Shown: one piece after another, positions 33,558 through 42,264 of the stretch
How positions within the stretch are numbered: position 1 is the first letter of the stretch
How the letters are laid out: each line of letters begins with the position of its first letter
Source of the DNA: Gottfriedia sp002574545
Lineage (GTDB): Bacteria; Bacillota; Bacilli; Bacillales; Bacillaceae_G
Length of the DNA stretch: 64,000 nt
NCBI GenBank assembly: GCA_052180195.1
Contig: CP197469.1
Strand: one strand, 5' to 3'
Position numbers and translations under genes: made by a program
Notes under the pieces: model-generated
What the model saw: only the letters and a program-made list of their open reading frames with translations
Databases searched by the model: none
What the model was told of the DNA's origin: nothing

Positions 33558-34964
33558 TTATGCAGTTTGATTTGAATCCTTATCAAACTTATTTTTATTG
33601 TTTAGTTTACTATTTTTATATCCGTATGCTACGTAAATTACTAAACCGATTACTAACCAAACTACGAAACCTTTCCAAGTAAATGATGAAAGTTGAAGCA
33701 TTAAATATACACAGAATACAACAGCTAATACAGGTACTACAGGTACCCAAGGAGTTTTAAATCCACGCTTTAAGTCTGGACGAGTTTTTCTTAATACAAG
33801 AATACCAAGAGAAACAGCAGAGAAAGCGAAAAGAGTACCGATATTTGTTAATTCAGCTAATTTGTTTAATGGAATTAAGCCAGCGAATAAAGCAACTAAT
33901 CCGCCAGTTACCCAAGTGCTTGTTACAGGAACTGAAGTTTTCTTATTAACTTTTGATAATTTACCTGGTAATAAACCATCTTTACTGATTGCATAGAATA
34001 GACGAGTTTGTCCAAACATCATTACGATTAATACTGTTGTAATACCGATGATTGCGCCTAGTGAGATGAATCCAGCAGCCCAATCTTGGTGGATAAATGC
34101 TAGTGCAAAAGCAACAGGGTCTTTAACACCTAATTGATCAAACGGTACGATACCAGTAAGAATTAATGAAACGACAATATATAAGATTGTACAAATTGTT
34201 AAAGCAGAGATAATACCGATTGGTAAGTTGCGTTGAGGGTTTTTAACTTCCTCAGCTGCGGTTGATACTGCGTCAAATCCAAAGTAAGCAAATACTACTA
34301 CAGCAGCACCAGCTGTTACTCCATGGAAGCCCATTGGCATAAATGGAGTCCAGTTATGTGGTTCAACGTACCAAACACCTACTACGATGAAAAGTGCAAC
34401 TACTGCTAATTTTACAATTACCATGATCGTGTTAAGTTTTGCTGACTCTCGAACACCTCTAGTAAGAATAAACGTTACAAGTAAAACAATGATTACTGCC
34501 GGTAAATCAATAATAGTATGTTTAGAGGGATCAAATGCACTTGTTAAAGCTGTTGGAAGATTTACTCCAAAACCGTGTAATAAACTTTGGAAGTATCCAG
34601 ACCATCCACTTGCAACTGCTGAAGATGCAAGTCCATACTCTAATACCATATCCCAACCTAATATCCATGCGATGACTTCACCAAAAGCAACATAACTATA
34701 AGTGTAAGCGCTACCAGCCTCTGGAATCATTGATGCAAATTCAGAGTAACAAAGTGCAGCGAATGTACAAGCTAAACCTGCGATAATAAAAGAAAGAATA
34801 AGTGCTGGACCGGCGTAATCAGCTGCTGCTACGCCAGTTAATACGAATATACCTGTACCGATGATGGCACCGATACCTAACATTGTAAGATCAAACGCTC
34901 CTAGAACTTGTTTAAGTGAACTAGGCGAACTACTGGTAACTGATTTTTTTCGAAATAAATTCAT
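33558..34964 (-). CDS. APC-family amino acid permease (YfnA/CAT type)
   Basis: This is a cytoplasmic-membrane amino acid permease of 468 residues with about 12 to 13 helices. The N-terminal signature GAFDLTMLGIGAIIGTGIFVLTG is typical of the cationic amino acid transporter branch. EAGSAYTYSYVAFGE and AYFGFDAVSTAAEEVKNPQRNLP are conserved family loops. It resembles B. subtilis YfnA (461 residues). Substrate specificity is uncertain. It has an AGGAGG site and is monocistronic. Confidence 0.88.
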   Translation of the reverse strand: MNLFRKKSVTSSSPSSLKQVLGAFDLTMLGIGAIIGTGIFVLTGVAAADYAGPALILSFIIAGLACTFAALCYSEFASMIPEAGSAYTYSYVAFGEVIAWILGWDMVLEYGLASSAVASGWSGYFQSLLHGFGVNLPTALTSAFDPSKHTIIDLPAVIIVLLVTFILTRGVRESAKLNTIMVIVKLAVVALFIVVGVWYVEPHNWTPFMPMGFHGVTAGAAVVVFAYFGFDAVSTAAEEVKNPQRNLPIGIISALTICTILYIVVSLILTGIVPFDQLGVKDPVAFALAFIHQDWAAGFISLGAIIGITTVLIVMMFGQTRLFYAISKDGLLPGKLSKVNKKTSVPVTSTWVTGGLVALFAGLIPLNKLAELTNIGTLFAFSAVSLGILVLRKTRPDLKRGFKTPWVPVVPVLAVVFCVYLMLQLSSFTWKGFVVWLVIGLVIYVAYGYKNSKLNNKNKFDKDSNQTA

Positions 34965-35338
34965 ATGAGCCTCCTCTAATCCTATTTTTAGTAATTTTTT
35001 AATTTTCTATTTAAAAAGTTAATTATTTTCTAATTTTACCTTAAAAAATAGAAAATTCTGACAATTAGCTCCGAAGTAATATTATAGATTGTCTCTTAAG
35101 TGATTTTTATGATAACACACTTATTGAAATATTCAAAGAATTTTTCGACTTTTTTTTCAATTTTTTAAAAAATATGTAGTAAATTCGACATATTACTGAG
35201 TACCCAGTGGTTAGGTTAAATTGAAATAAATAGAGGCTGTGCCAAAAGTAATAATTATTCTCTTAAATAATCATAAATTCTTTGGTTTCATTTGTAATCA
35301 GTCCAAATAATTATGTTTTTGTGTTTTTTCTTCAAAAA
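34965..35338. other. Upstream region of the permease, no gene
   Basis: This is AT-rich sequence with no supported reading frame. At about 35232-35249 GAGGCTGTGCCAAAAGT resembles a common Bacillus transposon end, but no partner end or transposase is visible. No riboswitch landmarks were found. Confidence 0.5.
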
Positions 35339-35371
35339 TAAAATAAACCTCCTTAATGGAGGTTTATTTTT
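35339..35371. terminator. Terminator of the second sspH
   Basis: AAATAAACCTCC and GGAGGTTTATTT arms with a TTAAT loop lie 16 bases past the sspH stop. Confidence 0.85.
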
Positions 35372-35387
35372 GAGTCTTTTTTATCAT

Positions 35388-35567
35388 TTAATGTTCTTTT
35401 AAGTGACTTAATGATACTTCTTTATCATTTTGTGGTTGATCTAGAGGATAAATTCTTGCTGTACCTTCATTTTTATTAACATGCTGAATATAAACCGGTA
35501 CTCCATCGCATGTTACATTAATCATACCAGGTGCTGCTACGATTTCCAATGCTCTTTCGGTATCCAT
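35388..35567 (-). CDS. sspH: H-type small acid-soluble spore protein, second copy
   Basis: This is a 59-residue protein with the SspH core GVPVYIQHVNK and TARIYPLDQPQ and the start MDTERALEIVAAPGM. Two ATGs are adjacent; the second (35567) gives 59 residues and better spacing (7 bases) from AGGAGG. It is a paralogue of 32490-32669 and about 60% identical by eye. It is probably expressed in the forespore. Confidence 0.88.
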   Translation of the reverse strand: MDTERALEIVAAPGMINVTCDGVPVYIQHVNKNEGTARIYPLDQPQNDKEVSLSHLKEH

Positions 35568-35598
35568 CATATTACCTCCTTTAATAACTAACCTATTT

Positions 35599-35629
35599 TA
35601 TTATTCACATAGTAAAGTTAGAGTATTCA
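35599..35629 (-). promoter_or_regulatory. Candidate sigma-G type promoter of the second sspH
   Basis: TGAATACTC, then about 18 bases, then AATAATA on the minus strand, as ahead of the first sspH copy. Confidence 0.45.
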
Positions 35630-35708
35630 TAGAAAATAAGTGCTTTTATTGCGGAATATGTAAAATAGGGCAAAGAGGAAGATTATTGGAGCATAATTAA
35701 TTTTGTAG

Positions 35709-35816
35709 TCATTTCTTAACTCGTTTCTTTTCTTGTTGTATGATAGCTAAGTAAGCGAAAAATAAGATTGAACTACACATAAATAGTAAACAAAATAAGC
35801 CAAAAAGTAATTGCAT
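35709..35816 (-). CDS. Small single-pass membrane peptide
   Basis: This is a 35-residue frame, MQLLFGLFCL then a long hydrophobic helix and a basic tail (QQEKKRVKK). AAGGAGG lies 7 bases before the ATG at 35816; an ATG two codons upstream is too close to the site. The strong ribosome site and the hydrophobic-then-basic layout support a real small membrane protein. The function is unknown. Confidence 0.5.
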   Translation of the reverse strand: MQLLFGLFCLLFMCSSILFFAYLAIIQQEKKRVKK

Positions 35817-35900
35817 ATTCATACCTCCTTTTTATTATGAGAACAGAGTAAAGTATGGAACTAGTTTCAGAGCAAGAAAAAGTTTAGAAAAGGTGAGAAA

Positions 35901-36860
35901 ATGTCTAATATTAAAGAAATTGCGAGGATTGCCGGCGTTTCGGTTACAACAGTCTCACGAGTTTTAAATGATGAACCATATGTTAGTGAGGAAAAAAGAA
36001 AAGCAGTCTTAAATGCAATTGAGCAAACCAATTACCAACGAAATCAAAATGCAGTCAATTTAAGTAAAGGTAAAACGAATTTAATTGGAGTAGTCATTCC
36101 GTTCTCGCACCATCCGTACTTTGGCTTGCTAATTGATGGGATTGCAAATGAGGCGATAAAAAATAATTATAAGCTCGTACTATTTCAATCAAATTACGAG
36201 GAGAAAAGAGAGATAGAAGCATTAGAGATGCTACAGCATAAACAAATAGACTCACTCATTATCTGTTCTAGAATTTGTTCAATTGAAATGATTGAAGCGT
36301 ATAAGCAATATGGACAGATCATTTTATTTGAAGATACGAGAAATACAGGGATTTCTTCAACCTTTATCGATCATTACAATAGCTTCATGATTGCATTAGA
36401 ATACTTATATAAAAAGGGTCATCGAAAAATCGGTTATTGCATTGGCCGAAGAACAGGCATGAATAGTAAGCAAAGAGAGACTGCCTATATTGATTTTCAT
36501 AAGAAATATAATGAGTCAATAATTAGCGACTTCGTATTTGATAATTGTTATTATTTCGAAGATGGTGAAAGAGTTGTCCAATCTTTGTTAAATTTAAAAG
36601 AGAGACCAACAGCTTTGTTAGTAACTAGTGATCAAGTAGCTGCTGGTGTGCAAACTTGTTGTAATGAACATGGAATAGTTATTCCTCGTGATTTAGCAAT
36701 AATCGGGTTCGATAATCAACCAATTGCAAAAGTAATGAAGTTAACTACAGTCGAAATTCCATTAAGGGAAGTGGGTAAGAAACTTTTTATTCAAGCGATT
36801 AATTCTGATGTTACACAAGAAGAAATTGCGTTTAAGTTAATTGAACGGCAGACCGTATAA
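35901..36860 (+). CDS. LacI-family transcription regulator
   Basis: This is a 319-residue regulator with the N-terminal LacI HTH (IKEIARIAGVSVTTVSRVLND, residues 4-24), hinge and a periplasmic-binding-protein-like ligand domain (about 60-315). It ends without the usual extra C-terminal region but within family range. No sugar gene is adjacent, so the target and effector are unknown. It resembles the DegA/CcpA-like group. GAAAAGGTGA precedes the ATG. Confidence 0.85.
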   Translation: MSNIKEIARIAGVSVTTVSRVLNDEPYVSEEKRKAVLNAIEQTNYQRNQNAVNLSKGKTNLIGVVIPFSHHPYFGLLIDGIANEAIKNNYKLVLFQSNYEEKREIEALEMLQHKQIDSLIICSRICSIEMIEAYKQYGQIILFEDTRNTGISSTFIDHYNSFMIALEYLYKKGHRKIGYCIGRRTGMNSKQRETAYIDFHKKYNESIISDFVFDNCYYFEDGERVVQSLLNLKERPTALLVTSDQVAAGVQTCCNEHGIVIPRDLAIIGFDNQPIAKVMKLTTVEIPLREVGKKLFIQAINSDVTQEEIAFKLIERQTV

Positions 36861-36892
36861 AAAAAAGCTAGTGAGGAACTAGCTTTTTTTTA
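36858..36892. terminator. Terminator after the LacI-type gene
   Basis: AAAAAAAGCTAG and CTAGCTTTTTTT arms with a 7-base loop. The hairpin is symmetric, so it may also stop the minus-strand LysR transcript about 107 bases beyond its stop. Confidence 0.8.
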
Positions 36893-36998
36893 TGGTTGAG
36901 GGATAGTGAAGTCCAAATATAGTCTCAAAATGTGGCCATAGTCAAAAAAATAACAAATTGTTCGTACTTTACCATGAGCATCTATTTCCAAAGAGAAA

Positions 36999-37898
36999 CT
37001 AGCTTTTGATCGACTGATTCCATAAATGTGATTGTTCTCTAACAACTTCCATAAATTTTCTAGCAGCACGTGATTGCCATCTGTTTTTATGCCAAGACAT
37101 AATCGTAGATACACTCCCTAAATTTGTATCCCAATTGATGACTTTTAGTTTTTGTTGCTTCATTTCATTTTGAACTGTTACGAGTGGGAGGATGGATATT
37201 CCAAGTCCACACATAACACATTGTTTAATTGCCTCAACACTCCAAAATTCCATTCCGGACTCAGTTGCGATTCCTTTACTTCTTAGGAATGCCTCAAAAT
37301 AATCACGATAACTGCCTTGTTCTGTGAGAATGATATTTTCATTTGCATTTAGTGTAAACGATGAAAGTGTCCTAGTATCAGAAGATGGAGGTAGCAAAAT
37401 GACAAGTGGTTCTTCTATTAGTGTTTCTGTATACAAATCAGAATCTGTTAATGGTGCCTGTAGGAAAAAGCCAATATCCAAATCACCTCGACGTAATTCA
37501 TCTTGCAATTCCCAACATGAACCAGATTTCATCATAATATTTACTTTTGGATTTTCTAAACGAAAAGCTTGGATGATCTGTGGAAGACGATAGATTGTTA
37601 AAGATTCCGGGGCGCCAATTTTTAATGTGGTTACCTCTTCATTTTCCATTTGGAATACATCTTTTGCTTTTGAATAGAGTTGAATCATTTCAATGGCGTG
37701 AACTAAAAAGTTTTCACCGACTTCAGTCAGATAAACTTTTTTACCTAAGCGGTCAAATAAAGGCACTCCTAATTCATGCTCAAGCGCTTGTATATGTGCA
37801 GTAACTGTAGATTGTGCATATCCGAGATGGACCGCAGCTTTTGAGAACCCGCCCATATCCACTATCGATTTAAACGTAATTAAATGACGGATTTCCAT
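36999..37898 (-). CDS. LysR-family transcription regulator
   Basis: This is a 299-residue LysR-type regulator with an N-terminal winged HTH (residues 2-60, GGFSKAAVHLGYAQSTVTAHIQALE) and a two-lobed effector domain (about 90-290). It is divergent from an APC exporter-like gene; the 131-base gap contains two inverted repeats, typical of LysR control of the neighbour. The effector is probably an amino acid or related compound, by inference from the transporter. Confidence 0.88.
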   Translation of the reverse strand: MEIRHLITFKSIVDMGGFSKAAVHLGYAQSTVTAHIQALEHELGVPLFDRLGKKVYLTEVGENFLVHAIEMIQLYSKAKDVFQMENEEVTTLKIGAPESLTIYRLPQIIQAFRLENPKVNIMMKSGSCWELQDELRRGDLDIGFFLQAPLTDSDLYTETLIEEPLVILLPPSSDTRTLSSFTLNANENIILTEQGSYRDYFEAFLRSKGIATESGMEFWSVEAIKQCVMCGLGISILPLVTVQNEMKQQKLKVINWDTNLGSVSTIMSWHKNRWQSRAARKFMEVVREQSHLWNQSIKS

Positions 37899-37914
37899 TA
37901 TAGCCTCCTAAGTA

Positions 37915-37970
37915 TCGGATTTACCGATGGTTTATATCGTAACTATTCATTTTACCGATGAGAATTCGGT
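37915..37970. promoter_or_regulatory. Paired LysR-type operators
   Basis: TCGGATTTACCGA (37915-37927) and ACCGA, 7 bases, TCGGT (37954-37970) are both dyads. TTACCGATG recurs at 37921 and 37952, exactly 31 bases (three helical turns) apart, between the divergent LysR and permease genes. Confidence 0.6.
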
Positions 37971-38029
37971 TCATATAATTAAAATATACGAGATGACAAT
38001 TTGTTTCAATTACAATTGGAGGGATCTTT

Positions 38030-39295
38030 GTGGGGAATCGAAAAATTGGTTTTCTTTTGCTCAGTGGGTTAATGATTGGACCTATTTTAGGTTCGGGAAT
38101 TATCATTTTACCACCTGCAGTGTATGTGGTTGCTGGTAATTATGCTATTTTTGCATGGGTTATTATGCTTGGTTTAAGTTTAATATTTGCACTAATGTTT
38201 GGTAAGCTTAGTCTGCTTATTCCAGGAGATTCTGGAGTACCATTGGCTGTTGAACGTGCTTTTGGTACACAAATAAAAAACCTCTCAGCTATTTTCTTTT
38301 TACTTGCAGTTTGTTTTGGACCAATTGCAGTTGCAGGTACAGCAGGGCATTACTTACAACTACTGACGAATCAAAGTTTCTTTAATGAAAAGTGGCTAGC
38401 TTTAGGAATACTTTGTTTTGTTTATATCATTTTAACTAGAAGCATTGCTGATGTTGGAAAATTTGCCTTTTTTATGTCTAGTTTCATTGTAGTGACACTG
38501 ATCGTTGGCAGTATTCATACATTATTTACAGTTAATGGGAGCTTTACTTTATCGAATCCAATTACCGTTTCTGATTTTGGAGAAAGTTTACTATTATTAT
38601 TTTGGGCGTTAATCGGGTGGGAGGTCATCGGAAGTTATTCATTAGAAGTAAAAACTCCTGAACGAACAATTCCTAAAGCAGTTGTGTTAAGTTTCTCGAT
38701 TATAGCAATAGTAAGTTTAACGGTTGCCTTTGCTTTTCAGTGGATTCATTCTAAAAATGGAAATATGATGGATCAATCATTAGCACCGTTACTTCGTAGT
38801 TTATTTGGAAGTTGGTCAACTCCAATTATTTCATCAATTACAATTGCACTTTGTATTAGTACGGTTCTCCTAGTAATAGGAGCAGTCTCAAGACTAATTG
38901 CCGATCAAGCTAAAAACGGTTTATTACCTTCATGGCTATCTTTTAAAAATAAAAATAATGTAGCAACTCGATCTTTACTTAGTTTGTTTTCTATTCACAT
39001 AATTGTATTTTTCCTTTATTTTAATGACTTCCTAAGTATTCAAACACTTGTAGCAATTGCAAATGCATTCTTCTTATGCAACGCTTTACTAGGAGTATTG
39101 GCATGCTTGCGATTATTTGATTCCATATTTTTTAAAATTGGTTCATTTATTCTAGCAATTTGCTTTTTAGGTATACTCTTATTTTCCTCACCAGTCATTC
39201 TAGTATTAATTATATTCGTTTCAGTGTATTTCATTTGGCTACAAAAAAGGGAATCAAAACAACATGAAAAAATTTTACAAGTTGGAAATGAATAA
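38030..39295 (+). CDS. APC-family permease (YjeH-like amino acid exporter)
   Basis: This is a 421-residue membrane protein with about 12 helices. The N-terminal LMIGPILGSGIIILPPAVYVVAGN and the WALIGWEVIGSYSLEVKTPERTIPKA segment fit the APC superfamily, nearest in layout to E. coli YjeH, an exporter of methionine and branched-chain amino acids. The GTG start has GGAGGG 6 bases ahead. It is controlled presumably by the divergent LysR regulator. The direction of transport and substrate are inferred. Confidence 0.8.
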   Translation: MGNRKIGFLLLSGLMIGPILGSGIIILPPAVYVVAGNYAIFAWVIMLGLSLIFALMFGKLSLLIPGDSGVPLAVERAFGTQIKNLSAIFFLLAVCFGPIAVAGTAGHYLQLLTNQSFFNEKWLALGILCFVYIILTRSIADVGKFAFFMSSFIVVTLIVGSIHTLFTVNGSFTLSNPITVSDFGESLLLLFWALIGWEVIGSYSLEVKTPERTIPKAVVLSFSIIAIVSLTVAFAFQWIHSKNGNMMDQSLAPLLRSLFGSWSTPIISSITIALCISTVLLVIGAVSRLIADQAKNGLLPSWLSFKNKNNVATRSLLSLFSIHIIVFFLYFNDFLSIQTLVAIANAFFLCNALLGVLACLRLFDSIFFKIGSFILAICFLGILLFSSPVILVLIIFVSVYFIWLQKRESKQHEKILQVGNE

Positions 39296-39296
39296 T

Positions 39297-39329
39297 GGAA
39301 ACTTCTATAAAAATGAAGTTTCTTCTTTT
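39297..39329 (+). terminator. Terminator of the YjeH-like permease
   Basis: GAAACTTC and GAAGTTTC arms around a 9-base loop, then TTCTTTT, immediately after the stop. Confidence 0.75.
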
Positions 39330-39940
39330 AAACTAACTTTTTATAATAATTCCTTGTAGTGCATATTTATTATTTGTTTGGAAGAATCCTTACACTAAAA
39401 TTTCACAACATTTTTGCAATTTGATATATGACGAAACTATTTATTTCTATTTAATTATTGCTTTTTTGGAGTGCAAAATGGACCTATTGTTAAAAAATCA
39501 AGTATTGTTTTGTAGTAATCAGGTTTATTTATTTCTAATTCTGATATAAAGGACAATGCTTTAATAATCTAATTTTCAAGTGTTCTAGGAGCATTTTATT
39601 CCTATTGTAAAGAAATGATAAAAACTAATTTTATACTAGTGAAAAAACAAATTCAGGATTCCGTAAGTTTTACTTTCTATATTGGTTATACAATCATTTT
39701 TCTCTAATTACTTTAAAATAAATATTTATACAATTTTGTATTAGTTGTAACAAAGCATGATTATTTATTTAGTAAAATAATAAAATTCTTAACTAAATAG
39801 AGTGTGAAATTTTCCATATTTTATAAGGCTTTTAACATTAATTTTGTTTTTCTTTCAATTCGTTTAAAAGAAAATAGAATCTTAAATTCTTTACAATCAA
39901 ATAATTGCTAGTTATAATGAAACCAAATTTGATAATTAGT
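39330..39940. other. AT-rich intergenic region, no gene seen
   Basis: About 610 bases of very AT-rich sequence. One 23-codon frame (ATG near 39478) has a weak TTGGAG ahead, but I do not consider it supported. The rib operon promoter must lie near the right end. Confidence 0.6.
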
Positions 39941-40084
39941 GTCCTTCGGGGTCGGGTGAAATTCCCAACCGGCGGTGTTGTATATTTATATACTAAGCCC
40001 GTGAGCTTCATATAGATTTTTTATATGTTGCTGATCTAGTTAGAATCTAGAGCCGACAGTATAGTCTGGATGGGAGAAGGATGG
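39941..40084 (+). ncRNA. FMN riboswitch (RFN element)
   Basis: Landmarks appear in order: TTCGGGG, GGGTGAAATTCCC, AACCGGCGG, AAGCCCGTGAGC, a variable stem, CTGATCTAGT, GAGCCGACAGT, AGTCTGGATGGGAGAAGGATG. It controls the rib operon through a terminator about 165 bases further on. Confidence 0.96.
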
Positions 40085-40248
40085 AGTGCATATACGGTAT
40101 GTTTGTTTTCAAAAAATAATATCCGTATAGGCTTAGTTCGTTGTGCATAATTTAAATGTACAACAATAGACGTGCTACAATATTGTCGTTTAATAGCTCA
40201 TATTGTATAAGCGTTTATTTAAGTATGCTTCCTTTCTTAAACATCTAT

Positions 40249-40279
40249 CGCCCCTTAGGAGTTTTCTAAGGGGCTTTTC
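40249..40279 (+). terminator. Riboswitch terminator of the rib operon
   Basis: GCCCCTTAG and CTAAGGGGC arms with a 7-base loop, then TTTTC, between the FMN riboswitch and the first reading frame. Confidence 0.85.
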
Positions 40280-40317
40280 ACTTTTTCAAATTAATTTGAA
40301 TTAGAAGGTGTGATAAG

Positions 40318-40389
40318 GTGGATCAACTATTTATGAAATTAGAGATGGGTCTACAAAATTATTTATCGGGCTTTTTCGAAATGAGGTGA
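40318..40389 (+). pseudogene. 23-codon reading frame, possible ribD remnant or leader peptide
   Basis: A GTG start with AAGGTG 7 bases ahead opens a 23-residue frame, MDQLFMKLEMGLQNYLSGFF and three more, whose TGA overlaps the ribE ribosome site. It sits exactly where ribD begins in normal ribD-E-BA-H operons. The M-x4-MKL-M-x2-L start resembles RibD N-termini (M-x4-MKLALxLA). I read it as the relic of an almost complete ribD deletion kept for translational coupling; a new leader peptide is the alternative. Short length limits confidence. Confidence 0.4.
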
Positions 40390-40395
40390 AATAAC

Positions 40396-41043
40396 TTGTT
40401 TACTGGAATCGTTGAAGAAATAGGAACAGTAAAAAATATCGTAAAAAAGGGTAAAACTTTAGTGCTAACAATTGGTGCATCAACCATTTTAGAGGATGTT
40501 CATCTAGGGGATAGCATCTCCGTAAATGGAGTTTGTTTAACCGTTACAGATTTTACTAAAAATGAATTTTCTGTTGATGTTATGCCTGAAACATTTCAAG
40601 CATCCAATCTAAGCTCATTGGGTTCTAGCCAAAAAGTAAATTTAGAGCGAGCAATGGCTGCAAATGGAAGGTTTGGTGGTCATATTGTATCGGGTCATAT
40701 TGATGGAACAGGTAAAATCGTATCAGTTAAAGCAATGGAAAATGCAGTAATTTATAAAATTAGTATTCCAAGTCAGTTTGCTAAATATTGCCTTCAAAAA
40801 GGTAGTATAACGATTGATGGTACAAGTTTAACAATATTTGAAGTTGAAACTGATATTGTAACGATTTCTTTAATTCCTCATACTCGTTCACATACGATTT
40901 TAGGCAGTAAAAAAGTTGGCGACATTGTAAATCTTGAGTTTGATTTATTAGGTAAGTATGTCGAAAAAATGCTCGGTATGAGTGAGACGAAAAAGAGTAC
41001 GGCAATAACAACTTCATTTTTATCTGAAAATGGCTATATATAA
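40396..41043 (+). CDS. ribE: Riboflavin synthase, alpha subunit
   Basis: Riboflavin synthase (dismutation of dimethylribityllumazine), 215 residues made of two related lumazine-binding halves: MFTGIVEEIGTV with VNGVCLTV in the first, and GHIVSGHIDGTGKI with SITIDGTSLTI in the second. The TTG start has GAGGTG 7 bases ahead. It is the first recognisable gene after the FMN riboswitch; ribBA follows in 12 bases. Confidence 0.94.
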   Translation: MFTGIVEEIGTVKNIVKKGKTLVLTIGASTILEDVHLGDSISVNGVCLTVTDFTKNEFSVDVMPETFQASNLSSLGSSQKVNLERAMAANGRFGGHIVSGHIDGTGKIVSVKAMENAVIYKISIPSQFAKYCLQKGSITIDGTSLTIFEVETDIVTISLIPHTRSHTILGSKKVGDIVNLEFDLLGKYVEKMLGMSETKKSTAITTSFLSENGYI

Positions 41044-41055
41044 AGGAGTAAGATC

Positions 41056-42249
41056 ATGTTCTCTAAAATAGAAGAAGCAATTGAAGACTTGAAAAATGGG
41101 AAAATTATTATCGTTTGTGATGATGAAGATAGAGAGAATGAAGGAGATTTTGTTGTTATCGGAGAATTTGCAACTCCAGAAAATATCAACTTTATGGCAA
41201 CACATGGTCGCGGATTAATTTGTGCGCCTGTTTCTGAAGAGATTGCCAAAAGACTAGATTTACATGATATGGTAACAAAAAATACAGATTCTCATGGAAC
41301 TGCCTTTACTGTGAGTATTGATCATATCGATTCTACTACTGGTATCTCGGCATTTGAACGTTCACATACAGTTTTACAAATGTTAAATGATGAATCAACT
41401 GGATCAGATTTTAGAAGACCTGGACATATGTTTCCTCTAGTCGCTAAAAACGGAGGAGTTGTTGAGAGACCGGGCCATACGGAAGCAGCAGTAGATTTAG
41501 CACGAATGGCTGGATCAAAAGCAGTTGGTGTCATCTGTGAAATTATGAATGATGATGGGACAATGGCAAGGGTACCGGATTTAATTCAAATCGCAAAAAA
41601 GTTTAATTTAAAAATGATTACAATTAAAGATTTAATTCATTATAGACAAGAAACTGAACAACTTGTAAAAAGAGAAGTTGAAATTAAATTACCAACTGAC
41701 TTCGGTGATTTCAAGATGATTGGTTATACAAATGAGATCGATGGTAAAGAGCATGTTGCGATTGTAAAAGGGAAAGTTGACGATGGTGAACCAGTACTTG
41801 TCCGTATTCATTCGGAATGTTTAACTGGAGATGTATTTGGCTCATGTCGTTGTGATTGCGGACCTCAGTTGCAATCAACATTATCGATGATTGAAGAAGC
41901 AGGAAAAGGTGTCATTGTTTATATGCGACAAGAAGGCCGAGGGATTGGCTTACTTAATAAGTTACGAGCATATAAGTTACAGGAAGAAGGCTTTGATACT
42001 GTTGAAGCAAATTTAAACTTAGGATTTGATTCAGATTTAAGAGATTACGCGATTAGTGCCCAAATTATTAAAGATTTAGGTATCACGAATATCGAACTTG
42101 TAACGAACAATCCAGCTAAAATAGATGAATTAAAATCATATGGATTACAAATAAATAATCGAGTACCGATACAAGCAGAAATGAAAAGTGAAAACGAAAA
42201 ATATTTATATACAAAAATTGAAAAAATGGGACATTTATTAAACTATTAA
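41056..42249 (+). CDS. ribBA: Bifunctional DHBP synthase / GTP cyclohydrolase II
   Basis: This is a 397-residue fusion. The N-terminal RibB domain (about 1-200) makes dihydroxybutanone phosphate, with DDEDRENEGD and THGRGLIC. The C-terminal RibA domain (about 205-397) opens GTP, with zinc Cys in CLTGDVFGSCRCDCGPQL and the catalytic QEGRGIGL. Both active sites look intact. AAGGAG precedes the ATG. It supplies both precursors of the pathway. Confidence 0.96.
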   Translation: MFSKIEEAIEDLKNGKIIIVCDDEDRENEGDFVVIGEFATPENINFMATHGRGLICAPVSEEIAKRLDLHDMVTKNTDSHGTAFTVSIDHIDSTTGISAFERSHTVLQMLNDESTGSDFRRPGHMFPLVAKNGGVVERPGHTEAAVDLARMAGSKAVGVICEIMNDDGTMARVPDLIQIAKKFNLKMITIKDLIHYRQETEQLVKREVEIKLPTDFGDFKMIGYTNEIDGKEHVAIVKGKVDDGEPVLVRIHSECLTGDVFGSCRCDCGPQLQSTLSMIEEAGKGVIVYMRQEGRGIGLLNKLRAYKLQEEGFDTVEANLNLGFDSDLRDYAISAQIIKDLGITNIELVTNNPAKIDELKSYGLQINNRVPIQAEMKSENEKYLYTKIEKMGHLLNY

Positions 42250-42264
42250 TAGGGAGAGATAATC

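Noticed and set aside
35232..35249. GAGGCTGTGCCAAAAGT, similar to a common Bacillus transposon end.
   Set aside because: No second end, target duplication or transposase fragment is visible nearby.
34965..35338. Possible T-box or amino acid riboswitch ahead of the YfnA-like permease.
   Set aside because: No T-box core (TGG bulge motif) or other riboswitch landmark is present on the minus strand.
39478..39550. A 23-codon frame in the AT-rich gap before the FMN riboswitch.
   Set aside because: The ribosome site is weak, the composition follows the background, and there is no supporting context.
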